A stretch of DNA of 64,000 nt from Candidatus Shapirobacteria bacterium (lineage in GTDB: Bacteria > Patescibacteria > Microgenomatia > UBA12405): contig JAQWEN010000001.1 in assembly GCA_028704885.1 (NCBI GenBank), positions 310,001 to 374,000 on the forward strand. Direction: 5' to 3'. Each line of letters opens with the position of its first letter. The first letter of the stretch is position 1. A program made the translations under genes and the position numbers. Below the pieces are notes generated by a model. It did not search any database and was not told the DNA's origin. It was given only the letters and a program-made list of their open reading frames with translations. Positions 40,916-50,205 of this stretch are shown piece after piece.

Positions 40916-41608
40916 ATGAAAAATAAATTACCAGAGTATTTAGGTGAATTATTAAAGAAAATTTGGGAAGAGTCGAAGCCGGTGTCGATTTTTGTTTATG
41001 GTTCGATGGTTAGGGATGATTTTGAAAATGATAGTGATTATGAGATTGGAATTGTTTATGAAAAAGATAAAAAATGGTCAAGGCAGCAATTAAAAGATTT
41101 ACATAATTATGAAAATGTAAAAATTTATCCTTTCGTTTTGGAAGAATTAGAAAGTGGTGAAATCGATACACCGTTTCCAAAAGCGATTTACTTAAAAACT
41201 TTATTAAAAAGTAATTTGGTTGTTTATGGTAAAAAATTAGAAGAAATTATAAAAGAGGTAAAAATAGAAAAAGAAGATTTGATTGAATCGGTGGGTTTTT
41301 GTTTAGGTAGAGCATATTCAGCCGTTGTATCGTCTAGACAAAATGACTGGGTGGCAGTGAGAGATTCTTTTACAAAATCAGCATTATATGGTTTACAAAT
41401 ATTAATTTATATAAAGACTGGGAAATTAGTGTTTTCATATAAAGAAATTCAAGAAAAATCCAAAGATTTAATATCAGAAGAATATAAAGAATTAATTAAT
41501 CACGTAGTTGAAGTTAGAAAAGGAAATGTGGCGATTCAAAATCCCCTACTTTATAAAAACATTAGTTTCTTAAATAAAGTGGTTTTAAAGGAAATAAAAT
41601 CTATTTAA
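40916..41608 (+). CDS. Nucleotidyltransferase-domain protein with helical C-terminal domain
   Basis: The start at 40916 is preferred because TAGAAT ends 5 nt upstream; the ATG at 40898 lies in the T-run of a terminator hairpin. Residues near 24-45 read VYGSMVRDDFENDSDYEIGI, the GSx10DxD active site of minimal nucleotidyltransferases. The C-terminal half is alpha-helical and HEPN-like, containing RDSFTKSALYGLQ but no RNase motif RxxxxH. The arrangement resembles drug-nucleotidyltransferase or MNT/HEPN fusions. Substrate unknown. The 3' end overlaps the convergent gene at 41601 by 8 bp. Confidence 0.75.
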   Translation: MKNKLPEYLGELLKKIWEESKPVSIFVYGSMVRDDFENDSDYEIGIVYEKDKKWSRQQLKDLHNYENVKIYPFVLEELESGEIDTPFPKAIYLKTLLKSNLVVYGKKLEEIIKEVKIEKEDLIESVGFCLGRAYSAVVSSRQNDWVAVRDSFTKSALYGLQILIYIKTGKLVFSYKEIQEKSKDLISEEYKELINHVVEVRKGNVAIQNPLLYKNISFLNKVVLKEIKSI

Positions 41609-42116
41609 TTGATTTTTGGATCAGGGAAGTTAGTTTTTCACGGACTTTGTCGAGAGGTTTTTCGGTGACAAAGGCAATTTCACTGGTAAGATGTTTTAAA
41701 ATTGATTCTAAAATTTCTTTATTGGTTCGAGAGAAAGCTTCGGCAACTTTTTCTTTTTCTAAAAACAATTGTTTTAGAATAATCAAACTTTTACCTGGAT
41801 CATTTTGATACAAAGTTTCTTTAATTAATTTGTAATCAAGAATAGCTTCCTTGTCGATTTTTTCTTCAGCTTCTTTATATAGTTTTTTGACAACATCTTG
41901 GTTGATTAAAGGTCTAAGACCGCTTTTATAGATATTTCCGGTTGGAGTGGAATAAGTAGTTACATTTTGATTAGTAACTTCGATTGGTTGATAGAAAAAA
42001 TAAGAAAGAGTTTTTCCAGAACAATCTTGTTGATCTTTTTGACTGGAAATTTGATAAATATTTTCAAAATCGATAATATAATCCCCAACTGAAAAAAGGT
42101 TTTTAACTTCTGTCAT
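41601..42116 (-). CDS. CarD-like (CdnL/TRCF Tudor-type) protein, putative
   Basis: The N-terminal 75 residues (LFSVGDYIIDFENIYQIS... SYFFYQPIEV... SGLRPLINQDVV) fit the RNA-polymerase-interacting CarD/TRCF domain pattern: opening V-G-D, a central Y-Y/F block and a closing LRPL. The remaining 95 residues are alpha-helical, as in CarD proteins. If right, it would modulate promoter opening. A TATAAT at about 42189 on the complement gives a leader of roughly 70 nt. Similarity is weak. 171 residues. Confidence 0.5.
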   Translation of the reverse strand: MTEVKNLFSVGDYIIDFENIYQISSQKDQQDCSGKTLSYFFYQPIEVTNQNVTTYSTPTGNIYKSGLRPLINQDVVKKLYKEAEEKIDKEAILDYKLIKETLYQNDPGKSLIILKQLFLEKEKVAEAFSRTNKEILESILKHLTSEIAFVTEKPLDKVREKLTSLIQKSIK

Positions 42117-42219
42117 AAAATTTAGTAAATGTCACAAAAAATAAGCGCAAATTATCTTTAGACCGATAAATGTAACTTAGATTATAGCAGAAATTAGCTT
42201 TAATTACTTGATTTTGCTT

Positions 42220-42831
42220 TTATTCTAAAATGCCATCAAGGTTGACGTCGTAGATTATTTCTTCAGAAATTAATCTGAATTGAATAATTTCTTTTTTATC
42301 AAACCAAATAGGAATTTCTTTTGAAGCTTCATCAACATTACCGGATGAGTGAATAATATTTCGAACTGCACGACTGTCGATGTCGGAAGCGGTATAAGAA
42401 TCGATAGTGTAATCGCCGCGAATAGTTCCCGGAGCGGAAGATAGAGGTTCGGTGGAACCAGTGATTTTTCTGACGACAGCAACTGCCCCCATTCCCTGCC
42501 AGACCATGGCCACAACTGGTCCACTACTCATAAAATCGGTAAGTTTTCTTCTGATACCTTCAGCAAATTCAATAGGATTTTTGCCTGGCATTGGCAAACC
42601 TTTTGATTGATATGATTCAAAAGTTTTAGTGCCAGTTTTGATGGCCCAATCTGGATCAATAGAATAATGTCTTAAAGTTTGATCTTTGGTGGGGATAAGC
42701 ATTTTTAAGGCCACTAATTTAAGACCACAAGCTTCATATCTTTTAATAACTTCACCAATTAAACCTCTTTGAACGCCATCTGGTTTAACAATGACTAAAG
42801 TTTGTTCTTGTTTATTATCAAAGTTTTTCAT
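42220..42831 (-). CDS. ndk: Nucleoside diphosphate kinase with an internal insertion
   Basis: The enzyme transfers phosphate between nucleotides through a phosphohistidine. The N-terminus TLVIVKPDGVQRGLIGEVIKRYE and the active-site segment RNIIHSSGNVDEASKEI (His near 165) are typical. The protein has 203 residues against about 140: an extra stretch of roughly 45 residues (about 50-95, with SIDPDWAIKTGTKTFESYQ and NPIEFAEGIRRKL) lies in the Kpn-loop region, and there is an extended C-terminus. Similar insertions exist in some CPR and archaeal forms (from memory). Confidence 0.93.
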   Translation of the reverse strand: MKNFDNKQEQTLVIVKPDGVQRGLIGEVIKRYEACGLKLVALKMLIPTKDQTLRHYSIDPDWAIKTGTKTFESYQSKGLPMPGKNPIEFAEGIRRKLTDFMSSGPVVAMVWQGMGAVAVVRKITGSTEPLSSAPGTIRGDYTIDSYTASDIDSRAVRNIIHSSGNVDEASKEIPIWFDKKEIIQFRLISEEIIYDVNLDGILE

Positions 42832-42906
42832 ATTGGCCTATTTTCTCTAAATTGATTTAAATAATCAAGTCGTAGTTAAATATTTGAATATATTGATGGT
42901 TATCGA

Positions 42907-42912
42907 TATAAT
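42907..42912 (+). promoter_or_regulatory. -10 element of the ArsR-family gene (leaderless)
   Basis: A perfect TATAAT is followed by 6 nt (ACGTTC) and the ATG at 42919. Confidence 0.6.
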
Positions 42913-42918
42913 ACGTTC

Positions 42919-43221
42919 ATGGACAAAATCTTTAAAGCAATGGCTGATATTAATAGAAGAAAAATTTTAACTCTGTTGAAAAATGGAGAAATGTCGGTAA
43001 ATGAGTTGTTAAAAAATTTTGAAATAACTCAGGCAACTTTATCAAATCATTTATCAATTTTAAGAAAAGCCAAATTGGTAGAAAATCGAATTTTGGGAAA
43101 ACAGAGAATTTATAGGTTGAATGTTGAATTACTTAGAACTTTTGCTAAAAATATAGACAAATTTGTCGGAAATTTTGCGGAAAATATTTCTAATGATATA
43201 GAAATTAGATCAAGAAAGTAA
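42919..43221 (+). CDS. ArsR-family winged-helix transcriptional regulator
   Basis: This 100-residue DNA-binding repressor-type protein begins FKAMADINRRKILTLLKNGEM. The recognition region NELLKNFEITQATLSNHLSILRKAKLV (about 29-55) is a standard ArsR winged helix. The metal-binding ELCVC motif is absent (only ITQATLSNHLS), so it may sense something other than metals. It is followed by the LysM gene 80 nt downstream. Confidence 0.88.
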   Translation: MDKIFKAMADINRRKILTLLKNGEMSVNELLKNFEITQATLSNHLSILRKAKLVENRILGKQRIYRLNVELLRTFAKNIDKFVGNFAENISNDIEIRSRK

Positions 43222-43229
43222 TACCTGGA

Positions 43230-43258
43230 TTGACTATTTTAGATTTGAGTTGTATTTT
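43230..43258 (+). promoter_or_regulatory. Promoter of the LysM gene with leader hairpin
   Basis: TTGACT, a 17-nt spacer and TATTTT. The leader contains CAGCAA-N10-TTGCTG (43268-43289) before the ATG at 43301. Confidence 0.5.
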
Positions 43259-43300
43259 ATTATAAGTCAGCAAAATTTATTAATTGCTGTTTATATATAT

Positions 43301-43873
43301 ATGTTTTTAATTAAAGCAGGTAAAAAATATATTAAATCTTCGGAAGAATTGGTAAGTATGTTATTAGGTTTAGCAATCGTAATAGTGGTGGTTTCTCTAA
43401 TTTTTAATTTTGTTCAAAAAAAGAAAGGGACAGTGGAAATTCCAGGGGCAACAGATATAAGTTTGTCAGAACAAGCAACGAAAGATAAACAAGAAAGTGA
43501 AGGAATTTATGTTGTCGAAAAAGGAGATAATTTGTGGAAAATTGCTGAGAAAAAATATAATGATGGTTATGCTTGGACAAAAATTGCCAAAGAAAATAAT
43601 CTTAAAAATGCTTCAATTATTAGTGTTGGTCAAAAATTAAAAATGCCGGTTGTAGAAGTTAAAACGACAATTGCGGCAGCGACAAATGATTCTGGTAATA
43701 AAATTGAGGCTGGTGAATATAAAGTAGTTAGAAATGATAATTTATGGAAAATTGCAGTCAGGGCTTATGGTGATGGATATAAGTGGACTAATATTTATCA
43801 GGAAAATAAGGCAAAACTTAATAGTGCTAATTTGTTGGAAATTGGGATGGTCTTAAATATTCCAAAGCTATAG
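43301..43873 (+). CDS. Membrane-anchored protein with two LysM domains
   Basis: The ATG at 43301 follows a plausible promoter and leader; a TTG at 43250 would start within the promoter. A membrane helix (about 16-36, MLLGLAIVIVVVSLIF) is followed by two LysM domains: YVVEKGDNLWKIAEKKYNDGYAW...LKMP (about 68-115) and YKVVRNDNLWKIAVRAYGDGYKW...LNIP (about 138-188). LysM binds peptidoglycan or related glycans, so this probably tethers the membrane to the wall. 190 residues. Confidence 0.87.
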   Translation: MFLIKAGKKYIKSSEELVSMLLGLAIVIVVVSLIFNFVQKKKGTVEIPGATDISLSEQATKDKQESEGIYVVEKGDNLWKIAEKKYNDGYAWTKIAKENNLKNASIISVGQKLKMPVVEVKTTIAAATNDSGNKIEAGEYKVVRNDNLWKIAVRAYGDGYKWTNIYQENKAKLNSANLLEIGMVLNIPKL

Positions 43874-43893
43874 ACGTGATAAAATAAGCCGTT

Positions 43894-43964
43894 GCGGCTA
43901 TAGTTTAGTGGTAAAACGAATCCTTCCCAAGGATTAATCGAGAGTCCGATTCCCTCTAGCCGCT
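43894..43964 (+). tRNA. tRNA-Gly(CCC)
   Basis: The acceptor stem is GCGGCTA/TAGCCGC. The anticodon arm AATCC-TTCCCAA-GGATT gives CCC. No CCA is encoded. Confidence 0.93.
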
Positions 43965-43969
43965 CACAG

Positions 43970-44042
43970 GCCGAAGTAGCTCAGTTGGTAGAGCATAGCT
44001 TTCGTAAAGCTGGGGTCGGGAGTTCGACTCTCCCCTTCGGCT
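43970..44042 (+). tRNA. tRNA-Thr(CGT)
   Basis: The acceptor stem is GCCGAAG/CTTCGGC. The anticodon arm TAGCT-TTCGTAA-AGCTG gives CGT. No CCA is encoded. GC-rich sequence with a small hairpin (TCTCGC-AACC-GCGGGA) follows. Confidence 0.93.
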
Positions 44043-44126
44043 CATGAAACCCACCTGTCTCGCAACCGCGGGATACCCTTTCTTGAAAAAAGAAGGGAGT
44101 TTATTAATGTATAATAAACAAAGTTT

Positions 44127-44843
44127 ATGACAGATTTTAAAAGATCAAGATTAGAAAGAAAAAAAGAGGAACAAATAACTAAAAAAACAGTTTTTTTGGG
44201 GTTTTTAACTGTATTAGTTTTTGTTTTAATTATTGTTTTTGGATTGCCATTTTTAATTAATTTTTCTATTTTTTTAGGTAATACAAAAAGTAAAAAAGAT
44301 ACAACAAATGAAAATGTTTTACCGCCAATGGCACCAAGGTTAGTGGTTCCTTTTGAAGCAACCAATAGTAGTAAAATTCAAATTGATGGTTTTGCTGAAA
44401 CTGGATCTGCGGTTGAATTACTTAAAAATGATGAATCGGTTGGAAGAGTTGATGTGACTGAAAATGGTGATTTTTCTTTTGAAAATATTGAGCTAAGTGA
44501 AGGAGAAAATAATTTTTCAGCTGTGGCAATTAAAGATAAAAGTGGCAGTAGTGAAGTTTCTAAAGAAGTAACTGTTGTTTTTGATAATAAGGTGCCAGAA
44601 CTAACGATGACTAATCCAGTCGAAGCAAGTTTAACTGTTGATTATGCTGATCTTGATATTATTGGAAAAAGTGAAAAAGGAGTTAGTGTTTTGGTAAATA
44701 ATAGAGTGGCGACGGTTGATAACGATGGAAATTTTAAAATAAAGATACAATTAAATGCAGGTAAAAATGATGTTGAAATAATAGTTAGAGATGAAGCCTT
44801 GAATGAGACTAGAAAGAAAATAACTATTACTTATGATATTTAA
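44127..44843 (+). CDS. Membrane-anchored protein with two Ig-like domains
   Basis: A basic N-terminus is followed by a membrane helix (about 22-46, FLGFLTVLVFVLIIVFGLPFLINF) and two bacterial Ig-like repeats (about 70-150 and 155-238), each with a repeated GSAVELLKNDESVGRVDVTENGDF-like strand pattern. It is probably a surface structural protein. TATAAT ends 11 nt upstream of the ATG. 238 residues; converges with the O-antigen-ligase-like gene with a 4-bp overlap. Confidence 0.8.
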   Translation: MTDFKRSRLERKKEEQITKKTVFLGFLTVLVFVLIIVFGLPFLINFSIFLGNTKSKKDTTNENVLPPMAPRLVVPFEATNSSKIQIDGFAETGSAVELLKNDESVGRVDVTENGDFSFENIELSEGENNFSAVAIKDKSGSSEVSKEVTVVFDNKVPELTMTNPVEASLTVDYADLDIIGKSEKGVSVLVNNRVATVDNDGNFKIKIQLNAGKNDVEIIVRDEALNETRKKITITYDI

Positions 44844-45916
44844 AGAAAGATAAAGAAAAGAAGAATCCAGGGATATAAAAGAGAGTTGGCAAAAATAGAA
44901 TGTAATAACAGGGAAATAAGAATTGTTTTGATAACTAAATTACCACTAATGAATACCTTTTTAAGGCCTAGAAGGAAAAGAATCAGTCCAATTATGCCAC
45001 TGGTGGTTAAAATGGTCATTAACGAACCGTCGAAGCCTGAATTGGCATGAGAGTTTTGATTTTTAATTTGACGAACGTAAAAAAGATTATTGTAGCCATG
45101 ACCAACAATTGGCGATTTAAGAAAAATATTAAATCCTTCCTTATAATTTTCAACCTTAGCGGTGATAGAGGAAGTTCTTTCGAGTTTCGTCCCCTCGCCT
45201 TCGAATCGAGGCAATAAAAAAATAGTAGAGAAAATTAAAAGTGAACTTAAAATAAAAATTTTAAGATTTTTCTTTTGATAGGCAATGAAAGTGAAGGCGA
45301 CAAAAAAACAAAGATAACTGGAGCGGCTGTAGGTTAGAGCTAAGGCTAGATAGGAAATTATTAAAACGGGAATTCTAAGTGGAAATTTTTTATCCAAAAA
45401 AACAATAATAATTAAAAATAAATAAATTAAGGCAGTGAAAGTTGGATCAAAAAAAGTACTAACTAATCGGTACAAATGAGGATCCCAACTTAGAGATTTA
45501 AAGCTGGTGAAGTCTGGCCAGAAAAAATATTGAACTAAACCAAAAATTACATTACTAAACAGGCCTAGATAAGATATTTTTTTTATTTTTTCATCGAGTT
45601 TTGGTGGAAAAATAAAGAATGAGAGTAAAAAAGTTAGACGAAATAAATATAAAATTGGCTTGATTAGATCAAAATGATAGCGGAAATAATTAAAAACAAA
45701 ACTAAACCAAGCAAAGATTAAAAAATATAATAAATATTTATTTTTTACCTTAAAATCCTTGTTTTTAATTTTTTGAAAAATGTTTAAACAAAAAATGAGG
45801 CCAATAAAAATATCAATTACAGGAAAAGAAATACCTTTTAGTTCGATTCTTAACAATTGGCCAAAGAAAAAAACAACAATTGTGGATAAATAAACTAGTG
45901 ATGTGACAAATGCCAT
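44840..45916 (-). CDS. O-antigen ligase/polymerase-like membrane protein
   Basis: This 358-residue protein has about ten membrane helices. The periplasmic loop near 260-300 contains NIFLKSPIVGHGYNNLF and HANSGFDGSLMTILTTSGIIGLILFL, matching the Wzy/WaaL-C family that joins or transfers surface glycans. It is last in a three-gene cluster with two glycosyltransferases, with a 22-nt overlap with the upstream gene. Confidence 0.82.
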   Translation of the reverse strand: MAFVTSLVYLSTIVVFFFGQLLRIELKGISFPVIDIFIGLIFCLNIFQKIKNKDFKVKNKYLLYFLIFAWFSFVFNYFRYHFDLIKPILYLFRLTFLLSFFIFPPKLDEKIKKISYLGLFSNVIFGLVQYFFWPDFTSFKSLSWDPHLYRLVSTFFDPTFTALIYLFLIIIVFLDKKFPLRIPVLIISYLALALTYSRSSYLCFFVAFTFIAYQKKNLKIFILSSLLIFSTIFLLPRFEGEGTKLERTSSITAKVENYKEGFNIFLKSPIVGHGYNNLFYVRQIKNQNSHANSGFDGSLMTILTTSGIIGLILFLLGLKKVFISGNLVIKTILISLLLHSIFANSLLYPWILLFFIFL

Positions 45917-46671
45917 AGTTTAGCTCGGACTAAAAATGAATGAAAACTCATGCCAAGAGCCATAATAATACCAGCAGTGCCATCTAAGAAGCCAAATCTA
46001 ATAAAGTAATCTTGAATAAATTTAGCTTTAGGGTAAAAAATTATTTGAAATAAACTGCCTTTTTGATTTTGATCAAATAATTCTTGGGCTCGAATATCAG
46101 AATAAAAATTTAATTTTTTAATGAATCCTTTTAGTGATTGATGGGGATAATGATGGATATGGATTTTTTGTGATTGAATTTCCTCTGGGGTTTGCCAGAT
46201 TTCATGAACTGCGCCGGTAAAACGGCCATATTTTTTATTGAAAAATCTTAAGAAGTATTGATGAGCGTTTTCGCCGTGTTTTAGTTCGTGGCCAATAAAA
46301 ACATCATTCCTTTTAAAAGCATAGTTTTTATATTGAAGATTATCGATATGGTTTAAAAATCGGATTAACTTCGTGCTTGGTTTTTCATCGGCGTCGAGCC
46401 AAAGAATCCAGTTATTGGTAGTTTTGGTGATACCAAAATTGCGTTGGTTGGAAAAATTATTATCCAATCCCCTCTCAAAAATTTTAACTTTAATTCTTTT
46501 TGATTCGAGCTTTTTTAAAATTTCTACAGTTTTGTCATCAGAATTATCATCAATGACAATAATTTCATTAACTCTTTTGGTCTTATCAAGCCAAGTCCAA
46601 TATTTAAGAAGATTTTTTTCTTCGTTGTGGGTGAGAAGAAGAATGGATATGTGTCGATGTTTTTTAATCAT
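45895..46671 (-). CDS. Family 2 glycosyltransferase
   Basis: The GT-A fold starts ISILLLTHNEEKNL. IIVIDDNSDDKT (near 36-47) and the metal-binding LWLDADEKPS (near 88-97) are clear. A C-terminal region (LFQIIFYPKAKFIQDYFIRFGFLDGTAGIIMA) may associate with the membrane, as in LPS core transferases. 258 residues; part of the surface-glycan cluster. Acceptor unknown. Confidence 0.9.
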   Translation of the reverse strand: MIKKHRHISILLLTHNEEKNLLKYWTWLDKTKRVNEIIVIDDNSDDKTVEILKKLESKRIKVKIFERGLDNNFSNQRNFGITKTTNNWILWLDADEKPSTKLIRFLNHIDNLQYKNYAFKRNDVFIGHELKHGENAHQYFLRFFNKKYGRFTGAVHEIWQTPEEIQSQKIHIHHYPHQSLKGFIKKLNFYSDIRAQELFDQNQKGSLFQIIFYPKAKFIQDYFIRFGFLDGTAGIIMALGMSFHSFLVRAKLWHLSHH

Positions 46672-47755
46672 GGTTTATATGTCTATTATAGTATTCTAAA
46701 ATCTTATTTGTAGTATATTTCCAATCGATTGTATTTATTTGATAAAAAGTTAATTCTTTTTGGCTTAATATTTGTTTAAGTATTTTTTTAGCTTCGTATA
46801 CATCTGAATATAAATATCCATTTATTCCATTTTTAATTATTTCTGGTGTTCCACCTTCATTTTTACCTAAAACAAGGCAATTATTTGATGTAGATTCCAA
46901 AGTTGTAATTCCAAAGGGTTCACTTTGATTGTTTGCCAAATAAATTGAATAATTTTTATAATAATTATCTTTTTCTTTATTATTTTCTGTTTTGGCTATA
47001 TTTAAAGAAATATTGTTTTGCTTAGCCAAATTAAATATTTTTTGAGATTCATTTGTTTCTCTTCCTAATATCGTAATTTTATTAACAATATTATTTAATT
47101 GCTCTATTGAAAAATCATGGCCTTTTAATTTTGAAAATAATCCTACGGATAATATTTTTTTATTATTTTTAATTGTTATTTTTTTTGGTGTAATTGGTTT
47201 TAATCCAGGATAAATTATTGTTGAACTTTTTTTATAGTTTTTTAATAAATTATTGGCGGTAAAAATTGAGTTAGAAATAATATTTTTAGCTGACTTACAG
47301 TTTTTTTTGTCAATATATTTTATTGGTAATCTTATTAACCGAGTAATTATCTTTTTAATTGACCAATAATCAAAAGAAGTTTGTTCATAAAACTCTCTTT
47401 TTGGTTCCTGGAAAAAATAAATATTTTTTTCATTTTTAAGGAATCTAAGAATATATGGTGATTGTGTTAATAAACATGGATGAATAAGAACAAGATCATA
47501 ATTATTTTTATCTATATCTTGTGCTATATTTTTATTTATTTTTTTTAATTCAAAAATTATTTGAAATAAATCTTGAAAGATATTATTTGTTTTTTTAAAG
47601 TTATAAATGAAAAAATTATTTACTAATTTTTTTGAAATATTTTTTTGAAAACAATAAACATCTATTTTATTGTATTTTCTGAGGAATTTAATCGACTCTA
47701 TTATTGAATTTAAAGCTCCCCCTTTTTCCAAATTATAATATATTGCAATTTTCAT
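46664..47755 (-). CDS. Family 4 glycosyltransferase
   Basis: The GT-B fold has KKILSVGLFSKLKGHDFSI (near 205) and the C-terminal EPFGITTLESTSNNCLVLGKNEGGTPEII (near 287-316), which includes the E-x7-E nucleotide-sugar motif. The coding sequence is noticeably richer in A/T and in AAT/ATT codons than neighbours, suggesting recent acquisition. 363 residues; overlaps the next gene by 8 nt. Donor and acceptor unknown. Confidence 0.9.
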   Translation of the reverse strand: MKIAIYYNLEKGGALNSIIESIKFLRKYNKIDVYCFQKNISKKLVNNFFIYNFKKTNNIFQDLFQIIFELKKINKNIAQDIDKNNYDLVLIHPCLLTQSPYILRFLKNEKNIYFFQEPKREFYEQTSFDYWSIKKIITRLIRLPIKYIDKKNCKSAKNIISNSIFTANNLLKNYKKSSTIIYPGLKPITPKKITIKNNKKILSVGLFSKLKGHDFSIEQLNNIVNKITILGRETNESQKIFNLAKQNNISLNIAKTENNKEKDNYYKNYSIYLANNQSEPFGITTLESTSNNCLVLGKNEGGTPEIIKNGINGYLYSDVYEAKKILKQILSQKELTFYQINTIDWKYTTNKILEYYNRHINHD

Positions 47756-47790
47756 ATTGATTTATTTGTTAATATAACTACTATTAGTGT

Positions 47791-50205
47791 ATGATAAAAA
47801 ATATAATATTTTTAGTAGTGTTTTTTTTCTTAAATTGCTCTAATGTTTTTGGAAATGATTATCTTTATGATGATTTTATCAATAAAGATATAAATAAATG
47901 GGATTTTTATCCAAACGGAGGAAGTATTGATTTAATTGATGGTAATTTGATTTTATCAAGTAGTGGACTGTTTTTTCCTTATATAATCAGTAAAAATGAT
48001 AATTTATTTACAGGTGAAAACAATCCATCTTTAAATATAAAATTTAAATATAACCAGTATGGTTCTATGGGGGATGGAATTAGTCTTGGTATTACTGGTA
48101 TTGATGGTCTTTTTTATGAACAAATTCAGATTTGGAGAGATACAACACATGGATCGTTAATTGCATACAATGATTTAAATACGGCTAATAAAAATTTGTG
48201 TAGCAATCTTGGGTCAACTAATATTTCAACAGAAACAATATATACGTCTTTAGATTTAGACAATGAATGGCATGTACTAAAAATTGAAAAAGATAATACA
48301 AGATATAAAATTTATATTGATCCAGATAAAAATATTAGCCCAATTTTTATTACTCAAGAAAATCAATGCGAACCAAAAAGACTTTTAATTGGAAATAGTT
48401 ATACAGGTGGTAGTACCGATTGGAATAACTTATCTATTGATAGTGTAAATATTGGACCAACTACTGCTCCTGTTGTAAAACCCAAAATTATTATTATTCC
48501 TGGGTTGGGGGCGAGCTGGAACTCGGAAGCAATTGTTTATGATCATGATGTTGGTAACGATCAATGGAAAATGACGCCTTTTGTAAAAAATTATGATGGT
48601 TTGATAGATGCGTTAAAAGAGAATAGTTTGGAAGAAAATACAGATTATTATGTGTGGAATTATGATTGGAGAAAGCCATTAAAAGATATTGTTACTGATT
48701 TAAATAGTTTTATTAATCAAAAAATTAAATCTGGTGAAAAAGTTATTTTGATTGGTCATAGTTTAGGGGGTTTAACTTCTAGAATTTGGGCTGAAGATAA
48801 TAAGAATGATTCGAGATTGGAAAAAGTTATAACACTAGGTAGTCCTCATTTAGGATCAGTGGATGCTTATGAAGCTTGGAATGGTGGTCAAATTTCTGAT
48901 TTATCAAAAGTAAGTTCGATTGCTTTTAAAATTTTATTAGAGCTAAAAGGATTAACTACAAAAACTAATATGGAAGCGGTTAGAACTTATATTCCATCAG
49001 TTAAAGATTTGCTGCCGACTTTTAATTTTGTGACTAAAAACGGGACTGATTTTACCAACCAATTGGAAACAAAAAATGATTATTTAAAAGATAAAAATAA
49101 TGATGGTTTAAATTCTGGAATAAATTTAAAACTATATGCAGGTAATGGTTTTAAAACAACAAATTCAATTAATTTAAAAAATAATAATGTTTTTGATAAA
49201 GTATTAGGTATTTGGCCGGATGGAAGAATTAATAATTTTACATATACGAATGAGGGTGATGGAACAGTTTTGGTCAAAAGTGCTAATTATAATAAAAATG
49301 ATTTTGTGGAATTAAATAGCAGTCATGGGGAAATTGTTGATGAAACAATTGGTAAAATAATGACGGAAATTGGTTTAAGTCAAGTTGAAATTGTAGATGA
49401 AAATGAAGATCTAAAAAACACTTTAGTATTTTTTATTGGTTCGCCAGTTAATTATTCAGTTCAGTGTGATAATGAATCCCCTGTTTTAGAAAATGATGGT
49501 TTTGTGGTTATTAAAAATAATAATTATAGAATGTGTAATATTAATTATGTTGGAAATGAAAATGGTTTAATTCATATAGTTACGGGTAATACTGATAATA
49601 ATGATTGGTCATATTGGGAGAAAAATGTTATTAACGGAGAAATAGGAAACGTTAAAATTAATCCTAAAAATGGAGAAGTTATCAACAATAAAAGCAATAT
49701 TTTATTTTTAAAATCGATTATTAAAGAGGATTTAAATTCTCTTTTAATTTTAAATAAAAATAATAAAGATTTAAAAGAAGCTTTAAGAAATTTGGATAAA
49801 AATCAACCAAAACGGTTAATTAAAAATATTTTTGATTTTAGAGAGAAAAATGGAGAAAAATTAATTAGCCAAAAAATTATTGATAATACAAATTCTTGGT
49901 TATCTTTGATAAATAAATGTTCGAAAAATGAGGCAGTAAAAGGTTTTAAAACAATTAGTAATTACAGAGATTTGATAGAAAGTTTAATTTCAAATAAAAG
50001 GAATACTAAAATAAGTGTTGATGTAGCTGTTGATTATCAAAAAATTGTCGATTTATTGGAACTTAATCAAAAAGAAATAAAAAAGAATGATTATAGTAGG
50101 GTTTGTAGTCGTAATTTTTTGATTTTAAATTATGGAAATGAAATTTTGAAAAAGAGTCACAAAAACGAGTTTAATAAGTGGTTGTTGGAGGACTCGAACC
50201 TCTGA
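47791..50205 (+). CDS. Secreted LCAT/lipase-like alpha/beta hydrolase with LamG-like N-terminal domain
   Basis: There is a signal peptide (1-21), a beta-sandwich region resembling concanavalin/LamG domains (about 24-225), then an alpha/beta hydrolase: IIIIPGLGASW (near 232) and the nucleophile elbow GHSLGG (Ser324), with DYYVWNYDWRKP typical of lecithin:cholesterol-acyltransferase-like enzymes. The last 260 residues are a separate helical domain. The 3' end runs 28 nt into the opposite-strand tRNA-Val(CAC). It is AT-rich like the adjacent glycosyltransferase, suggesting transfer. 804 residues. Confidence 0.82.
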   Translation: MIKNIIFLVVFFFLNCSNVFGNDYLYDDFINKDINKWDFYPNGGSIDLIDGNLILSSSGLFFPYIISKNDNLFTGENNPSLNIKFKYNQYGSMGDGISLGITGIDGLFYEQIQIWRDTTHGSLIAYNDLNTANKNLCSNLGSTNISTETIYTSLDLDNEWHVLKIEKDNTRYKIYIDPDKNISPIFITQENQCEPKRLLIGNSYTGGSTDWNNLSIDSVNIGPTTAPVVKPKIIIIPGLGASWNSEAIVYDHDVGNDQWKMTPFVKNYDGLIDALKENSLEENTDYYVWNYDWRKPLKDIVTDLNSFINQKIKSGEKVILIGHSLGGLTSRIWAEDNKNDSRLEKVITLGSPHLGSVDAYEAWNGGQISDLSKVSSIAFKILLELKGLTTKTNMEAVRTYIPSVKDLLPTFNFVTKNGTDFTNQLETKNDYLKDKNNDGLNSGINLKLYAGNGFKTTNSINLKNNNVFDKVLGIWPDGRINNFTYTNEGDGTVLVKSANYNKNDFVELNSSHGEIVDETIGKIMTEIGLSQVEIVDENEDLKNTLVFFIGSPVNYSVQCDNESPVLENDGFVVIKNNNYRMCNINYVGNENGLIHIVTGNTDNNDWSYWEKNVINGEIGNVKINPKNGEVINNKSNILFLKSIIKEDLNSLLILNKNNKDLKEALRNLDKNQPKRLIKNIFDFREKNGEKLISQKIIDNTNSWLSLINKCSKNEAVKGFKTISNYRDLIESLISNKRNTKISVDVAVDYQKIVDLLELNQKEIKKNDYSRVCSRNFLILNYGNEILKKSHKNEFNKWLLEDSNL

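Noticed and set aside
40916..42116. Toxin-antitoxin pair of nucleotidyltransferase and the 41601 gene
   Set aside because: The genes are convergent, not an operon, the HEPN RNase motif is absent, and the second protein looks CarD-like.
44043..44126. Terminator after tRNA-Thr (CCCTTTCTT/AAGAAGGG)
   Set aside because: The stem has a bulge and only a poor T-run follows, so it is not listed as a terminator.
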